Positions 8,750 to 17,553 of a stretch of 64,000 nucleotides of DNA are shown here, piece by piece. A program made the translations under genes and the position numbers. The stretch's first letter is position 1. Every line of letters begins with the position of its first letter. Under the pieces are notes generated by a model. That model was not told the DNA's origin. It was given only the letters and a program-made list of their open reading frames with translations, and did not search any database. Source of the stretch: CAVSWT01 sp963731745 (GTDB lineage: Bacteria; Bacteroidota; Ignavibacteria; Ignavibacteriales; Ignavibacteriaceae). Location of the stretch: positions 124,001 through 188,000 of the forward strand of contig CAVSWT010000012.1 of the NCBI GenBank assembly GCA_963731745.1. Direction: 5' to 3'.

Positions 8750-10162
8750 ATGAATAATTCAGTAACTATAAATGATCTAAAAAATAACATTGCGTTAAAA
8801 GATTTGCCTGATCAGCATCTTGAATGGATTCTAGCTCATTCAAGCTATGAAGAACATGAGGATGGAGACATTATTGTTAAAACCGGTGAACCTATTGATG
8901 ATATGATTTTTTTCCTGGAAGGTATGATGAATTTTTATATGAATGTTAACGGACAGCTAGTTTATTATCATACGATTTCAAATAATGAGCTTACGGGAGG
9001 CGTGACGGGAGTATTGCCTTACTCTAGGCTAAAAAATTCACCGGGAAATTCTTATGCAGTTGGAAAAATCCGTATAATCAAACTCCATAAAAAATATTTT
9101 CAAGAACTTGAACAGCTTAATTCCTCTTTTATACAGCGATTAATTGCCTATATGACTGAGAGAGCTCGTTTTTTTGCTACAACAAAAATGCAGCAGGAAA
9201 AAGTAAGTGCACTTGGCAAACTTGCCGCCGGAATTGCTCACGAATTAAATAATCCTGCAGCTGCCATTGATAGAATATCTGATGAATTGGACCAAAGATT
9301 AAATCTTAACTTTGCCCTCACTGAAGGATTATTAAGATACAATATCACATCAGAAAATATATTGAACATCCGGGAAATAGCGGAAAATAAAAAGAAAACA
9401 AATTCTGTAAAAACTAAAATGAGTCCGCTTCAGCGGCTGCAAAAAGAAGATGAACTGAATGAATGGTTAATCAAAAAAGAAATTAAAAATAACGCTATAG
9501 CTGAAACATTTATTGACTCTGGATTTTCATGCGACGACTTGGAGAAGATAAATGAGAACGTAGGTGATGAAGCTTTTCCATATATTCTAAATTGGCTTGA
9601 AAATATATTGAGTTCGCGAAGAATTATAAAAGATCTTGAAGATGCCTCAGGACGTATTTCGATGTTAGTTGGTGCAATTAAATCTCATGTTCAAATGGAT
9701 AGAGCAGGCGATCTTTATTATACTGATCTTCATAAAGATATTGAAGATACTTTTATTCTTCTTGGATATAAAATCCGTGAAAAGAATATAAAGGTTAAAA
9801 AAGTTTTCTGTGAAAATTTGCCAGAGGTTGAAGTTTATATCGGTGCATTAAATCAAGTATGGACAAATATTATTGATAATGCTATTTATGCAGTACCGCA
9901 AAACGGCGAGATTGAAATAGAAACTATTTGTGATAATAAAAAAGTAACTGTGCGGATTAGAGACAATGGTTCCGGCATTCCCAAAGAAATTCTATCCCGT
10001 ATTTTTGACCCTTTCTTTACCACTAAAAAAGTGGGAGAGGGGACAGGTATAGGACTCGATATTGTTAAAACCGTTATCAATCAGCACCATGGCGAAGTAG
10101 AAGTAGAATCCATCCCTGGGAAAACTCAATTTGTTATCAGTTTACCGGTTTCACAACATTAA
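8750..10162 (+). CDS. Sensor histidine kinase with N-terminal cyclic-nucleotide-binding-type domain
   Basis: Cytoplasmic kinase of 470 aa with no signal peptide or transmembrane segment. Residues ~15-135 fit a cNMP-binding/Crp-type beta-barrel (EEHEDGDIIVKTGEPIDDMIFFLEG). Residues ~150-330 form a long dimerisation region with the H-box GIAHELNNPAAAID (His164). Residues ~350-468 are the GHKL ATPase domain: NIIDNAIYAV, DNGSGIP, FDPFFTTKKVGEGTGIGL. The H-box HELNNP is typical of NtrB-like kinases that lack a separate transmembrane sensor. The receiver/thioredoxin-reductase fusion starts 21 bp downstream and is the likely phosphotransfer partner. The ligand of the barrel cannot be told from sequence. 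There is no strong RBS. Confidence 0.93.
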   Translation: MNNSVTINDLKNNIALKDLPDQHLEWILAHSSYEEHEDGDIIVKTGEPIDDMIFFLEGMMNFYMNVNGQLVYYHTISNNELTGGVTGVLPYSRLKNSPGNSYAVGKIRIIKLHKKYFQELEQLNSSFIQRLIAYMTERARFFATTKMQQEKVSALGKLAAGIAHELNNPAAAIDRISDELDQRLNLNFALTEGLLRYNITSENILNIREIAENKKKTNSVKTKMSPLQRLQKEDELNEWLIKKEIKNNAIAETFIDSGFSCDDLEKINENVGDEAFPYILNWLENILSSRRIIKDLEDASGRISMLVGAIKSHVQMDRAGDLYYTDLHKDIEDTFILLGYKIREKNIKVKKVFCENLPEVEVYIGALNQVWTNIIDNAIYAVPQNGEIEIETICDNKKVTVRIRDNGSGIPKEILSRIFDPFFTTKKVGEGTGIGLDIVKTVINQHHGEVEVESIPGKTQFVISLPVSQH

Positions 10163-10183
10163 TATTTTTATAAAAAAAGTAAT

Positions 10184-11845
10184 ATGAAACTTCCATTCAT
10201 TATAATTATTGATGACGATACTCAAGTACTAAGGGCTATTCAGCGGGATGTGCGAAATAAATTTAGGGAAGATTATAAAGTTCTTGCCATCGATTCCGCT
10301 AATGAAGCTCTCGAAGCAGTTAAAGAATTAAAATTAAAAAAAGAGAGTGTTGCGCTTTTTATTTCAGACCAAAGAATGCCGGAAATGGAAGGAACAATGT
10401 TTTTGGAAAGAGCTATGGAATTCTTTCCAGAATCTAAAAAAATATTGTTAACAGCGTATTCGGATATTCAAGCCGCAATTACAGCAATTAATAATTTAAG
10501 ATTAGACTATTATCTTTTAAAACCATGGAACCCGCCGGAAGAAAAACTTTATCCCGTTGTTACAGACTTGCTTGATGACTGGAATAATAATTTTGTTCCT
10601 GAGTTTGAAGGTATAAAAGTTATCGGTTATCAATGGTCTCCGGAATCTCATAGAATAAAAGATTTTCTAACCAGTAATTTAATTCCATACAAATGGCAGG
10701 ATGTAGAATTAAACAAAGATGCCATGAATTATTTGGATAGTAATAATATCGAATTCACTGAATTGCCAGTAGTTTTATTTCAAGACGGTTTGCTATTAAA
10801 ATGTCCAACTGAAATTGAGATAGCCAAAAAAATCGGATTGAAGTCGACTGCATTAGAAGAACTCTATGATGTAGTAATAATCGGCGCAGGCCCGGCGGGC
10901 TTGGCTGCAGCGGTATATGGCGGCACCGAAGGACTAAAGACATTGATGATTGAAAAAAGAGCGCCAGGCGGTCAGGCCGGTACAAGTTCAAGAATTGAAA
11001 ACTATCTTGGGTTTCCAGCAGGTCTATCCGGTGCTGATTTAACCCGAAGAGCTTTGACTCAGGCTTTAAGATTTGGAGTTGAAATTCTTTCTCCCTGTCA
11101 GGTGATTGATATAAATATAAAAGACAATTATAAAATTTTGTCACTTTCCGAAGGTCCTGAAATTAAAACACACACAATCGTAATATCAACCGGAGTGGAT
11201 TATAGGACTTTGGACGTTAAGGGCATTAATAAATTAACCGGCGCCGGAGTTTATTACGGTTCAGCTACTGCTGAAGCACACTCATGCAAAAATAAAAATG
11301 TATTTATAGTAGGGGGAGGCAATTCTGCAGGTCAAGCTGCGATGTATCTTTCAAGGTTTGCAGCAAATATTTTTATTGTGATTAGAAAAAACTCGCTTGA
11401 TTCAACTATGTCACACTATTTAATCGAACAGGTTAATAAAACTAATAATATAACGGTTATAGTAAATTCTCAAGTAACTGAAGTTATTGGGAAAAATAGT
11501 CTTGAATGTTTAACTTTAAAAAATATTGATACCAAGGAAATAATTACTCATCAAGCCGGAGCTTTATTTATATTTATCGGCGCAAGGCCTGAAACTGATT
11601 GGATAAAACTTAATATTATTAAAGATGTAAAAGGATTCATTGAGACTGGCAGAGATTTAATGAAATATGAAAGTTTTAAAAAGAACTGGAAGATTGAACG
11701 TGAACCGTACCTGCTGGAAACTTGTATACCTGGAATTTTTGCTGCAGGAGATATCAGATCAGGTTCAATGAACCGGGTAGCTTCTGCTGTCGGAGAAGGA
11801 GCAATGGCAATTAAACTAGTACATGAATACTTGTTGGAAGTATAA
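10184..11845 (+). CDS. Response-regulator receiver fused to thioredoxin-like and thioredoxin-reductase-like domains
   Basis: 553 aa with three parts. Residues ~5-125 are a receiver domain with acidic IIIDDDTQ, phospho-acceptor Asp62 (FISDQRMPEMEG) and Lys113 (LLKPW). Residues ~143-215 resemble a glutaredoxin/thioredoxin fold (KVIGYQWSPESHRIKDFL), but the usual CxxC is replaced by SPES. Residues ~228-550 form a FAD/NAD(P)H oxidoreductase of the thioredoxin-reductase type: GAGPAG at 234-239, ENYLGFP, a second GGGNSAGQAA dinucleotide site and the C-terminal GIFAAGDIR. The redox-active CxxC of true TrxR is absent (YYGSATAEA at the place), so it is unlikely to reduce thioredoxin in the usual way. 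It pairs with the upstream kinase. Inferred role: flavin redox activity coupled to phosphorelay signalling. Confidence 0.93.
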   Translation: MKLPFIIIIDDDTQVLRAIQRDVRNKFREDYKVLAIDSANEALEAVKELKLKKESVALFISDQRMPEMEGTMFLERAMEFFPESKKILLTAYSDIQAAITAINNLRLDYYLLKPWNPPEEKLYPVVTDLLDDWNNNFVPEFEGIKVIGYQWSPESHRIKDFLTSNLIPYKWQDVELNKDAMNYLDSNNIEFTELPVVLFQDGLLLKCPTEIEIAKKIGLKSTALEELYDVVIIGAGPAGLAAAVYGGTEGLKTLMIEKRAPGGQAGTSSRIENYLGFPAGLSGADLTRRALTQALRFGVEILSPCQVIDINIKDNYKILSLSEGPEIKTHTIVISTGVDYRTLDVKGINKLTGAGVYYGSATAEAHSCKNKNVFIVGGGNSAGQAAMYLSRFAANIFIVIRKNSLDSTMSHYLIEQVNKTNNITVIVNSQVTEVIGKNSLECLTLKNIDTKEIITHQAGALFIFIGARPETDWIKLNIIKDVKGFIETGRDLMKYESFKKNWKIEREPYLLETCIPGIFAAGDIRSGSMNRVASAVGEGAMAIKLVHEYLLEV

Positions 11846-11922
11846 TTTTAAATTCAAACCATTTTAAATAAATGTAATTACTTTAATTGAATAGTGATAT
11901 AAATTTTTTTAATAAATAAGAT

Positions 11923-12825
11923 ATGAATAAAATACTATTACTTTTTTCTTTCATTTTTATAACTACAATTTTAGACGCACAGGAAGTTGCTTTATCATTT
12001 GATGATGCGCCGCGCGGAGATGGAGCATATTTCACGGGACTAGAAAGAACCCAAACTTTAATTGATGATTTGAGAGAGGCAAATGTTGAGCAGGTAATTT
12101 TCTATTGTGTAACTAATCAGATTGATTCAATTGGCAATAAAAGATTGCAAATGTATTCTGACGCCGGGCATTTAATTGCGAATCATTCTAACACACACAG
12201 ATCATTGAATAATATAAGTGCAAAAGAATATATAAACGATATTCAAACAGCAGATAGTATTTTAAAAAAATATAAAACCTATACGAAATTATTCCGCTAT
12301 CCATATCTGCATGAAGGAAAAACTATTGAAAAAAGAGATAGTGTCCGAGCTGCATTATCCAAAATGAATTATCAAAATGGGTATGTAACGGTTGATGACT
12401 ATGATTGGTATATCGAAAAAATATTTAAAGATGCATACAACAGCCAGAAAAAAATTGATCTAGAAAAATTCAAAAATGCTTATGTAAATTTTTTATGGGG
12501 CTGCATAAAGTTTTACGATGATATGGCAAAAAAAGTTTTAGGACGTTCACCAAAACATATTATACTTCTTCACGAGAACGATATTGCAGCTATGTTTATA
12601 AAGGATTTGATTAAATGTATTCGAGAAAATGGCGGAAAAATCATCTCTCCAACCGATGCCTATAAAGACCAAATCGCTTCTTACATTCCTAATGTATTAA
12701 TGAATAATCAAGGCAGAATTGGTGCAATAGCAAAGGAAAAAGGATATAAAGGTGAATATAGCCACTTCTCAGAAGAGGAAGATTTTTTAGATAAATATTT
12801 TACTGAAAATGGAATAATAAAATAA
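11923..12825 (+). CDS. Secreted polysaccharide deacetylase family protein
   Basis: A signal peptide (1-20, ending LDAQ) is followed by a NodB-homology fold. The first metal/catalytic motif is LSFDDAP (Asp27, Asp28) and the His pair is in NHSNTH (His88, His92). FRYPYL matches the RxxP motif, and ILLHEND near the end matches the last His motif. The family removes N- or O-acetyl groups from sugars such as chitin oligomers or peptidoglycan; the substrate here is unknown. Export suggests action in the periplasm or outside. It is preceded by an AT-rich gap of about 77 bp and stands alone on the plus strand. Confidence 0.88.
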   Translation: MNKILLLFSFIFITTILDAQEVALSFDDAPRGDGAYFTGLERTQTLIDDLREANVEQVIFYCVTNQIDSIGNKRLQMYSDAGHLIANHSNTHRSLNNISAKEYINDIQTADSILKKYKTYTKLFRYPYLHEGKTIEKRDSVRAALSKMNYQNGYVTVDDYDWYIEKIFKDAYNSQKKIDLEKFKNAYVNFLWGCIKFYDDMAKKVLGRSPKHIILLHENDIAAMFIKDLIKCIRENGGKIISPTDAYKDQIASYIPNVLMNNQGRIGAIAKEKGYKGEYSHFSEEEDFLDKYFTENGIIK

Positions 12826-12893
12826 AAAGTTATTCATTTATACATTTAACAAATAGTATGAACAGAATTTTAAATTAAAACAAATTTTCTTAT

Positions 12894-13634
12894 TTAGATA
12901 TTATCTTCAGATACTTTCAAATTGTTATGAACATATTGTACCCCTAGTACATGTAAAAAGTCAGATTCAATCTTATCTTTTGCCCATAGGCTTGAAACCG
13001 TTCCATCAAGAGTTACCACTCCTTTGTTAACTTTAAATTGAACATTCTTTTCCAAACCATAATGAGTTTTAAGAATTTCGCCTAAAATAATAGTTAGGTT
13101 ATCGTCACTTATGGCTTTTTTAAATGGCAGTACTTTAATATTATTAGTAATCCCTAAAACACCGTTTTGCCATGAAGACAATGTTTCAGCCATTTCACTT
13201 TCTCTTTTATAACTTACATCTCCACTTAAAATAACTTCACCATTGTCGACGGCAACTGAAATTCTATCTGGTTCAAGTATTGCGCTGTTTAAATGAATTC
13301 CTTCAATTATATTTTCTTGTATTTCTTTATCAGGGACAATTTTATTATCAATATCTATTAGGTCCTTAATTTCTTTTACACCTTTTACTTCTGAAGCTAA
13401 TTCGAAAATTCTTAATCTATCATAGAGAGTATTAACGGTCCCGCTAATTTCTATTGCGCCGTTATTATTTTTTACTTCGATCGAAGGATTATCATAGTAG
13501 GCAAGAATTTTATTGCTTACTTTGTCTGCAAGGTTTTTGTCTTTTGCCGATAATTGGTGGGCATCAAGTACAACTGTTAAAAATATAACCATCAATAAAA
13601 ACAATGCTGTTCTAGATGTTTTTATAATATTCAT
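12894..13634 (-). CDS. Exported protein with three BON domains
   Basis: Three BON (OsmY-type) domains in a row follow a signal peptide. Each has the IxVxxGxVxLxGxV pattern: IEVKNNNGAIEISGTV, ISVAVDNGEVILSGDV and VQFKVNKGVVTLDGTV. BON domains bind phospholipid or outer-membrane surfaces; OsmY-like proteins act in envelope stress. The start is placed at the ATG at 13634 (MNIIKTSRTALFLL). A TTG five codons further upstream is also in frame, but a GAGG-like site fits the ATG better. It faces the deacetylase gene tail to tail and is divergent from the protective-antigen-like gene. Confidence 0.88.
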   Translation of the reverse strand: MNIIKTSRTALFLLMVIFLTVVLDAHQLSAKDKNLADKVSNKILAYYDNPSIEVKNNNGAIEISGTVNTLYDRLRIFELASEVKGVKEIKDLIDIDNKIVPDKEIQENIIEGIHLNSAILEPDRISVAVDNGEVILSGDVSYKRESEMAETLSSWQNGVLGITNNIKVLPFKKAISDDNLTIILGEILKTHYGLEKNVQFKVNKGVVTLDGTVSSLWAKDKIESDFLHVLGVQYVHNNLKVSEDNI

Positions 13635-13905
13635 TTTTCGCCTCGTCAAATTTAATTCATTGAAAGATTCACTATTTATTTTTTATAATAGACGCATTGG
13701 ATTTTGATATGGTTTCATGTTAGATATTAGAATTGTTAGTTATCACACATAATTCATTAAATTGAAGCGCTGCATGAATCATTTTAGCTCTTGAATTTTT
13801 ACCTTCAAATTCACCAATCAATAAAAAAAGTTATTAGCCGTTATCACTTTGGACTGAGTTTCCTGCGTATTAGAGAAACAACAAAAAAAAATTAGGAGAA
13901 AAAAC

Positions 13906-16569
13906 ATGAAATTATCTATTATTTATTTCGTTTTATTGATTTTTCTGTTGGAAAGTCCGCAAATTTTCTCTCAGAAAAATGAAAACTCAAATCATAGAAA
14001 TGGATTTGTTTATCTCACTTCTGCAAACGGAACCGAAACAGCATTGTCCGATTCAGCCGATGTTGACGGGGATGGTATAAGCAATGAATTAGAAGTAAAC
14101 GGCTTTACCTATAATGTTTTAGATGGTTTAAAACCTTGGGATGGAAATCCGGATGTTAAACATTACATAACTGATCCGCTTAGATGGAGCACAGATGGTG
14201 ATCCTTATAGCGATTATATGGAAGTCACTGGTGTTAATATGCCGGCTGGCGTTCAGGCACCGGAAAATAATCCTTTGGTTGCTGCCAGGCCTATAATAAG
14301 AATGGGGATGGAAAGCTATGATGTTATTCCGATTAGCACTATTACGGATACAAAAGGCGGTGATAAAGAGAAATCATTTACAAATGAAACCTCAAATGAA
14401 AATCAAGTCGGAGTAACTGTAGGCGCAGAATTTAGTTTTAACCCATTTAAATTAGCATCAGCATCAGTCGAGGCATCTTATTCACACACCTGGGTCCACA
14501 CTGAAAGTTCAACAAGTACTATTGGTTCAAACTGGAGCAGTACAAAATCATCTAATCCAAGTGAAGCAGCGAGATTAAAGCTGAGAGTATTTATGGATAA
14601 TATTGGAAGCGCTTCCGCACTTGATGTTACCCCAACATTTAATTTATTAATTGGAAATAAAACTATTGCTACAATAACACCAAATCAAGCGGCAAATATT
14701 TTATCGCCTAAAGGAACTAGTAACAGCAGGTATCCACAAACCGGAACAATTGCTATTGATAAAGATGAAAACTACAATGACATTATACTATCCCTGGAAG
14801 AATTAAAAGCAATTCAAATGGGGGCTCCAATATCATTGGTTGTTGTTCAAGTTGATGCCAAAGTTATTAGATGGAATTCCACAACCCAGGATTGGACTTC
14901 TAACATCAGCTGGACAAGTTTTGAGAATGAAATTAATCCTGTTTCTGTAGAAGTTAGAGCAGAATTTGGAACCGATGAATCAAAAGTTTATCAAGTGTTT
15001 GCTGGTACGGAATATTGGGACCCTCAATATAATCTGCATGATCTTTTAAAGAATATTTTTGATGTGCAAGATGCAGTTGGTGATACAACAATTGAAGGAA
15101 GAAAATTTCCTGGCGACTGGTATTTTTCAACTTCTTCTCAAAAAGTTATTGATGAATGGAATAAAAACGGGCAACAAGATTTAATGCAGCTTAGAATGTT
15201 CAAAAATTCAAAGCTAGCAATGATTACACCCGGTGGTAATCCTAATCCTCTGGTCAGTCTTGCAACTTATTCATCAGACTTTAAAAAGATTTATGTTAGT
15301 GCAGCAGCAAATAACTTTCCTATTATATCAGTTAAAGCGAACGTAAAAATAAATGGAAAAATGAAAGAAATTCCACTAACAGAAGGGAATGGTGCATTTT
15401 ATGTTAATTCGCCTTTATTAAACGATCCGGCGGAACCGGATGGTGAAGTAATTGTTGAGAATGCTCATGGTGATGTTGTTCAGTCTAAAATAATTCTGCC
15501 TGCATTATACACATCCGCAAAAGATGTAAAAGAAAATGCAACTTTATTGCCAAATCCTGGCGGTGATTATTTGCTTTTCGTCGATGGAGATGAAAATAAA
15601 CCAGTTTACATTTATTGTATGTTTTTTGATCCGCAGACAGATGATACATTGCCTGAACCACGAGAATATTTAACACTTGCAAAAAGTTTTGCAACAACCG
15701 GCGAGCCGATGAAATATAATTATAGTTTCATCCCTGCAAGCGATACTTTAAATGTTCCTGATTACACTCAAATGTATTATGGGAAAGACGTGGTTACATA
15801 TTATAATCGAGTAAGAATAAATTTTAAAACACTTAAAGTTGATCCCAAAGATACTATGTATACAAGTTCAACCGGACAGTTAGTACTTGCAGATTTTACT
15901 TCCTGGGGCGGCGGTTATCCTTATACAACTCCTTTTCATAATTTACCTTTTGGAAGCACCGGAAATTGTAATTATAATACTGCTGAGAGATATGCAAATC
16001 AAGGAACCGCAAATATTAATTTTGAAGGAACATCATTTAAAATTGATACCACCGGCTTATCAAATGTCATAGGAACTTTTCCCACTGATCCAAGCGGTGA
16101 ATACACAGATTTTCGGCAAGATTCGAGTTTTGTGAATTTTAATTTTAATGAAAAAACAATTGATATGAGCGGCGGCGGCTACCCTGGTTTTGTAGGTTTA
16201 ACTGATTCGCTTCAATTAATTTATGAAGGCTTTGCAAAGTTAACTGACGCAGAAGAACATCAAATTAACACGGCAATTCCGCAGCAATATAGTTTGCCAC
16301 AAAATTATCCTAATCCATTTAATCCCACTACAACAATTGAATTCAAAATTCCGGAAACTTCAAATGTATCTTTGAAGATTTATGATGTTACCGGCCGAGA
16401 AGTAGCTGATCTTGTGAATGAAGTGAAAGTTGCAGGAAATTATAAAATGAATTTCAACGCCAGCAATCTTGCAAGCGGTGTTTATTTTTATAGAATCCAA
16501 GTCGAAGCCTCCGAATCTAGTTCTGGACAGGCTTTTATTAAAACAAATAAAATGATTCTTCTGAAGTAA
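13906..16569 (+). CDS. Protective-antigen/binary-toxin-B-like pore protein with GON-like and T9SS sorting domains
   Basis: 887 aa. A signal peptide (1-22) is followed by a stretch colinear with PA63 of anthrax protective antigen. The calcium loop is ADVDGDGISNELEVNGFTY (Asp52/54/56, Glu63). WSTDGDPYSDYMEVTG and NPLVAARPI follow. The pore-loop region (~165-215) is amphipathic with an FSFNPF tip. AARLKLRVFMDNIGSASA leads to the clamp region, where Tyr290 (KDENYND) aligns with PA Phe427 by eye. A domain-3-like part runs to ~440. PA20 and its furin site are absent. Residues ~540-785 resemble the GON domain of ADAMTS9/20 (YIYCMFFDP, YYNRVRINF, LPFGSTGNC). The last ~90 residues are a T9SS type A signal (LPQNYPNPFNPTTTI ... 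KMILLK). Inferred: an exported oligomeric pore or translocon. AGGAG precedes the ATG. The gene stands alone, with no A subunit in the window. Confidence 0.92.
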   Translation: MKLSIIYFVLLIFLLESPQIFSQKNENSNHRNGFVYLTSANGTETALSDSADVDGDGISNELEVNGFTYNVLDGLKPWDGNPDVKHYITDPLRWSTDGDPYSDYMEVTGVNMPAGVQAPENNPLVAARPIIRMGMESYDVIPISTITDTKGGDKEKSFTNETSNENQVGVTVGAEFSFNPFKLASASVEASYSHTWVHTESSTSTIGSNWSSTKSSNPSEAARLKLRVFMDNIGSASALDVTPTFNLLIGNKTIATITPNQAANILSPKGTSNSRYPQTGTIAIDKDENYNDIILSLEELKAIQMGAPISLVVVQVDAKVIRWNSTTQDWTSNISWTSFENEINPVSVEVRAEFGTDESKVYQVFAGTEYWDPQYNLHDLLKNIFDVQDAVGDTTIEGRKFPGDWYFSTSSQKVIDEWNKNGQQDLMQLRMFKNSKLAMITPGGNPNPLVSLATYSSDFKKIYVSAAANNFPIISVKANVKINGKMKEIPLTEGNGAFYVNSPLLNDPAEPDGEVIVENAHGDVVQSKIILPALYTSAKDVKENATLLPNPGGDYLLFVDGDENKPVYIYCMFFDPQTDDTLPEPREYLTLAKSFATTGEPMKYNYSFIPASDTLNVPDYTQMYYGKDVVTYYNRVRINFKTLKVDPKDTMYTSSTGQLVLADFTSWGGGYPYTTPFHNLPFGSTGNCNYNTAERYANQGTANINFEGTSFKIDTTGLSNVIGTFPTDPSGEYTDFRQDSSFVNFNFNEKTIDMSGGGYPGFVGLTDSLQLIYEGFAKLTDAEEHQINTAIPQQYSLPQNYPNPFNPTTTIEFKIPETSNVSLKIYDVTGREVADLVNEVKVAGNYKMNFNASNLASGVYFYRIQVEASESSSGQAFIKTNKMILLK

Positions 16570-16777
16570 TTAGTTGGGCGCAGTTGTAGTTTTATGGAAA
16601 AAGGGTTAAAAGAATATGTGTGTCTTTGAGTAATCATTTTTATACAAGAATCATTTTTATTATAAGCTTTGGCTTGTAAAATATGATTTGTCAATCATGT
16701 AAGCGTCGCATATAAGAATTATTTGTATTATTATTCGAGTAGAGGTTCACTATAAAAAGTAAAAGTTGTAAGGTGCT

Positions 16778-17359
16778 ATGAATAAAAATACTGAAATCCC
16801 CGTTAAATCTTTTGCATCCTCAAAGCAATGGAAAAAATGGCTTGCGACGAATTATGCCATATCAAATCAGGGTATTTGGCTTCGAATTTTCAAGAAAGAT
16901 TCCGGCGAGGCAACTGTCACTTATGATGAAGCATTGGATGAAGCTCTTTGCTTTGGTTGGATCGACGGTCAGAAAAAAAAATATGATGAAAAATCGTGGC
17001 TTCAAAAATTTACGCCGCGCAGATCAAAGAGTATATGGTCAAAGCGAAATAAAACACGAACGGTCCAGCTTATCGAAGAAAGGCGAATGCAGCCATCCGG
17101 ACTAAAAGAAATAGAGGCTGCGAAAAGTGACGGCAGGTGGGACAAAGCCTATGATTCTCCCAGCCAAATGAAAATTCCCGCTGATTTTCTAGCGATACTT
17201 AGAAAAGACCAACAGGCATACGAATTTTTTAAAACACTAAATAAAGCAAACACATATGCAATTGCCTGGCGTTTACAAACAGCAAAGAAGCCAGAGACCA
17301 GAGAAAAAAGGATGCAAATTCTTCTGAAAATGATGAAGGATCGAAAAAAATTACACTAA
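16778..17359 (+). CDS. YdeI/OmpD-associated family protein
   Basis: 193 aa, cytoplasmic, with no signal peptide. It carries the family hallmarks: WLRIFKKDSGEATVTYDEAL, LCFGWIDGQ, KFTPRRSKSIWSKRNKTR and the C-terminal helical YdeI part (FKTLNKANTYAIAWRLQTA). Members are annotated as bacteriocin-protection proteins because YdeI of Salmonella and E. coli relatives is linked to resistance to cationic antimicrobial peptides; the biochemical activity is not settled. AAGGTG precedes the ATG. It sits 208 bp after the pore-protein gene on the same strand, possibly under its own promoter. Base composition seems less AT-rich than its neighbours, which may hint at transfer. Confidence 0.9.
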   Translation: MNKNTEIPVKSFASSKQWKKWLATNYAISNQGIWLRIFKKDSGEATVTYDEALDEALCFGWIDGQKKKYDEKSWLQKFTPRRSKSIWSKRNKTRTVQLIEERRMQPSGLKEIEAAKSDGRWDKAYDSPSQMKIPADFLAILRKDQQAYEFFKTLNKANTYAIAWRLQTAKKPETREKRMQILLKMMKDRKKLH

Positions 17360-17517
17360 TTTTTCCTGCATTACTGATACAGTTGAATACTGTCTCTTTG
17401 TCCTTTTTGTTCGGGCGGACGGGTTATTTCAACACCGTTAGATTGAATTTGTCTATTTCTGTGCCTTAGACTTCTGTTGAATTCAAAGAAATGATTTCTT
17501 CGGCAGTCTATTTTTTA

Positions 17518-17548
17518 TTGATTCATATATATTATAAAACTAACTTTA
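17518..17548 (+). promoter_or_regulatory. Bacteroidota-type promoter of the CotH gene
   Basis: TTG at 17518-17520 and TAACTTTA at 17541-17548 are separated by 20 bases, matching the TTTG-N19-21-TAnnTTTG sigma pattern with one mismatch in each element. The predicted transcription start falls at or within a few bases of the ATG at 17554, and no Shine-Dalgarno site is present, so the mRNA may be leaderless. Confidence 0.5.
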
Positions 17549-17553
17549 GCTAA

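Noticed and set aside
16778..17359. The gene after the pore protein as its enzymatic (A) toxin component
   Set aside because: It has clear YdeI/OmpD-associated motifs, no export signal and no ADP-ribosyltransferase or protease motif.
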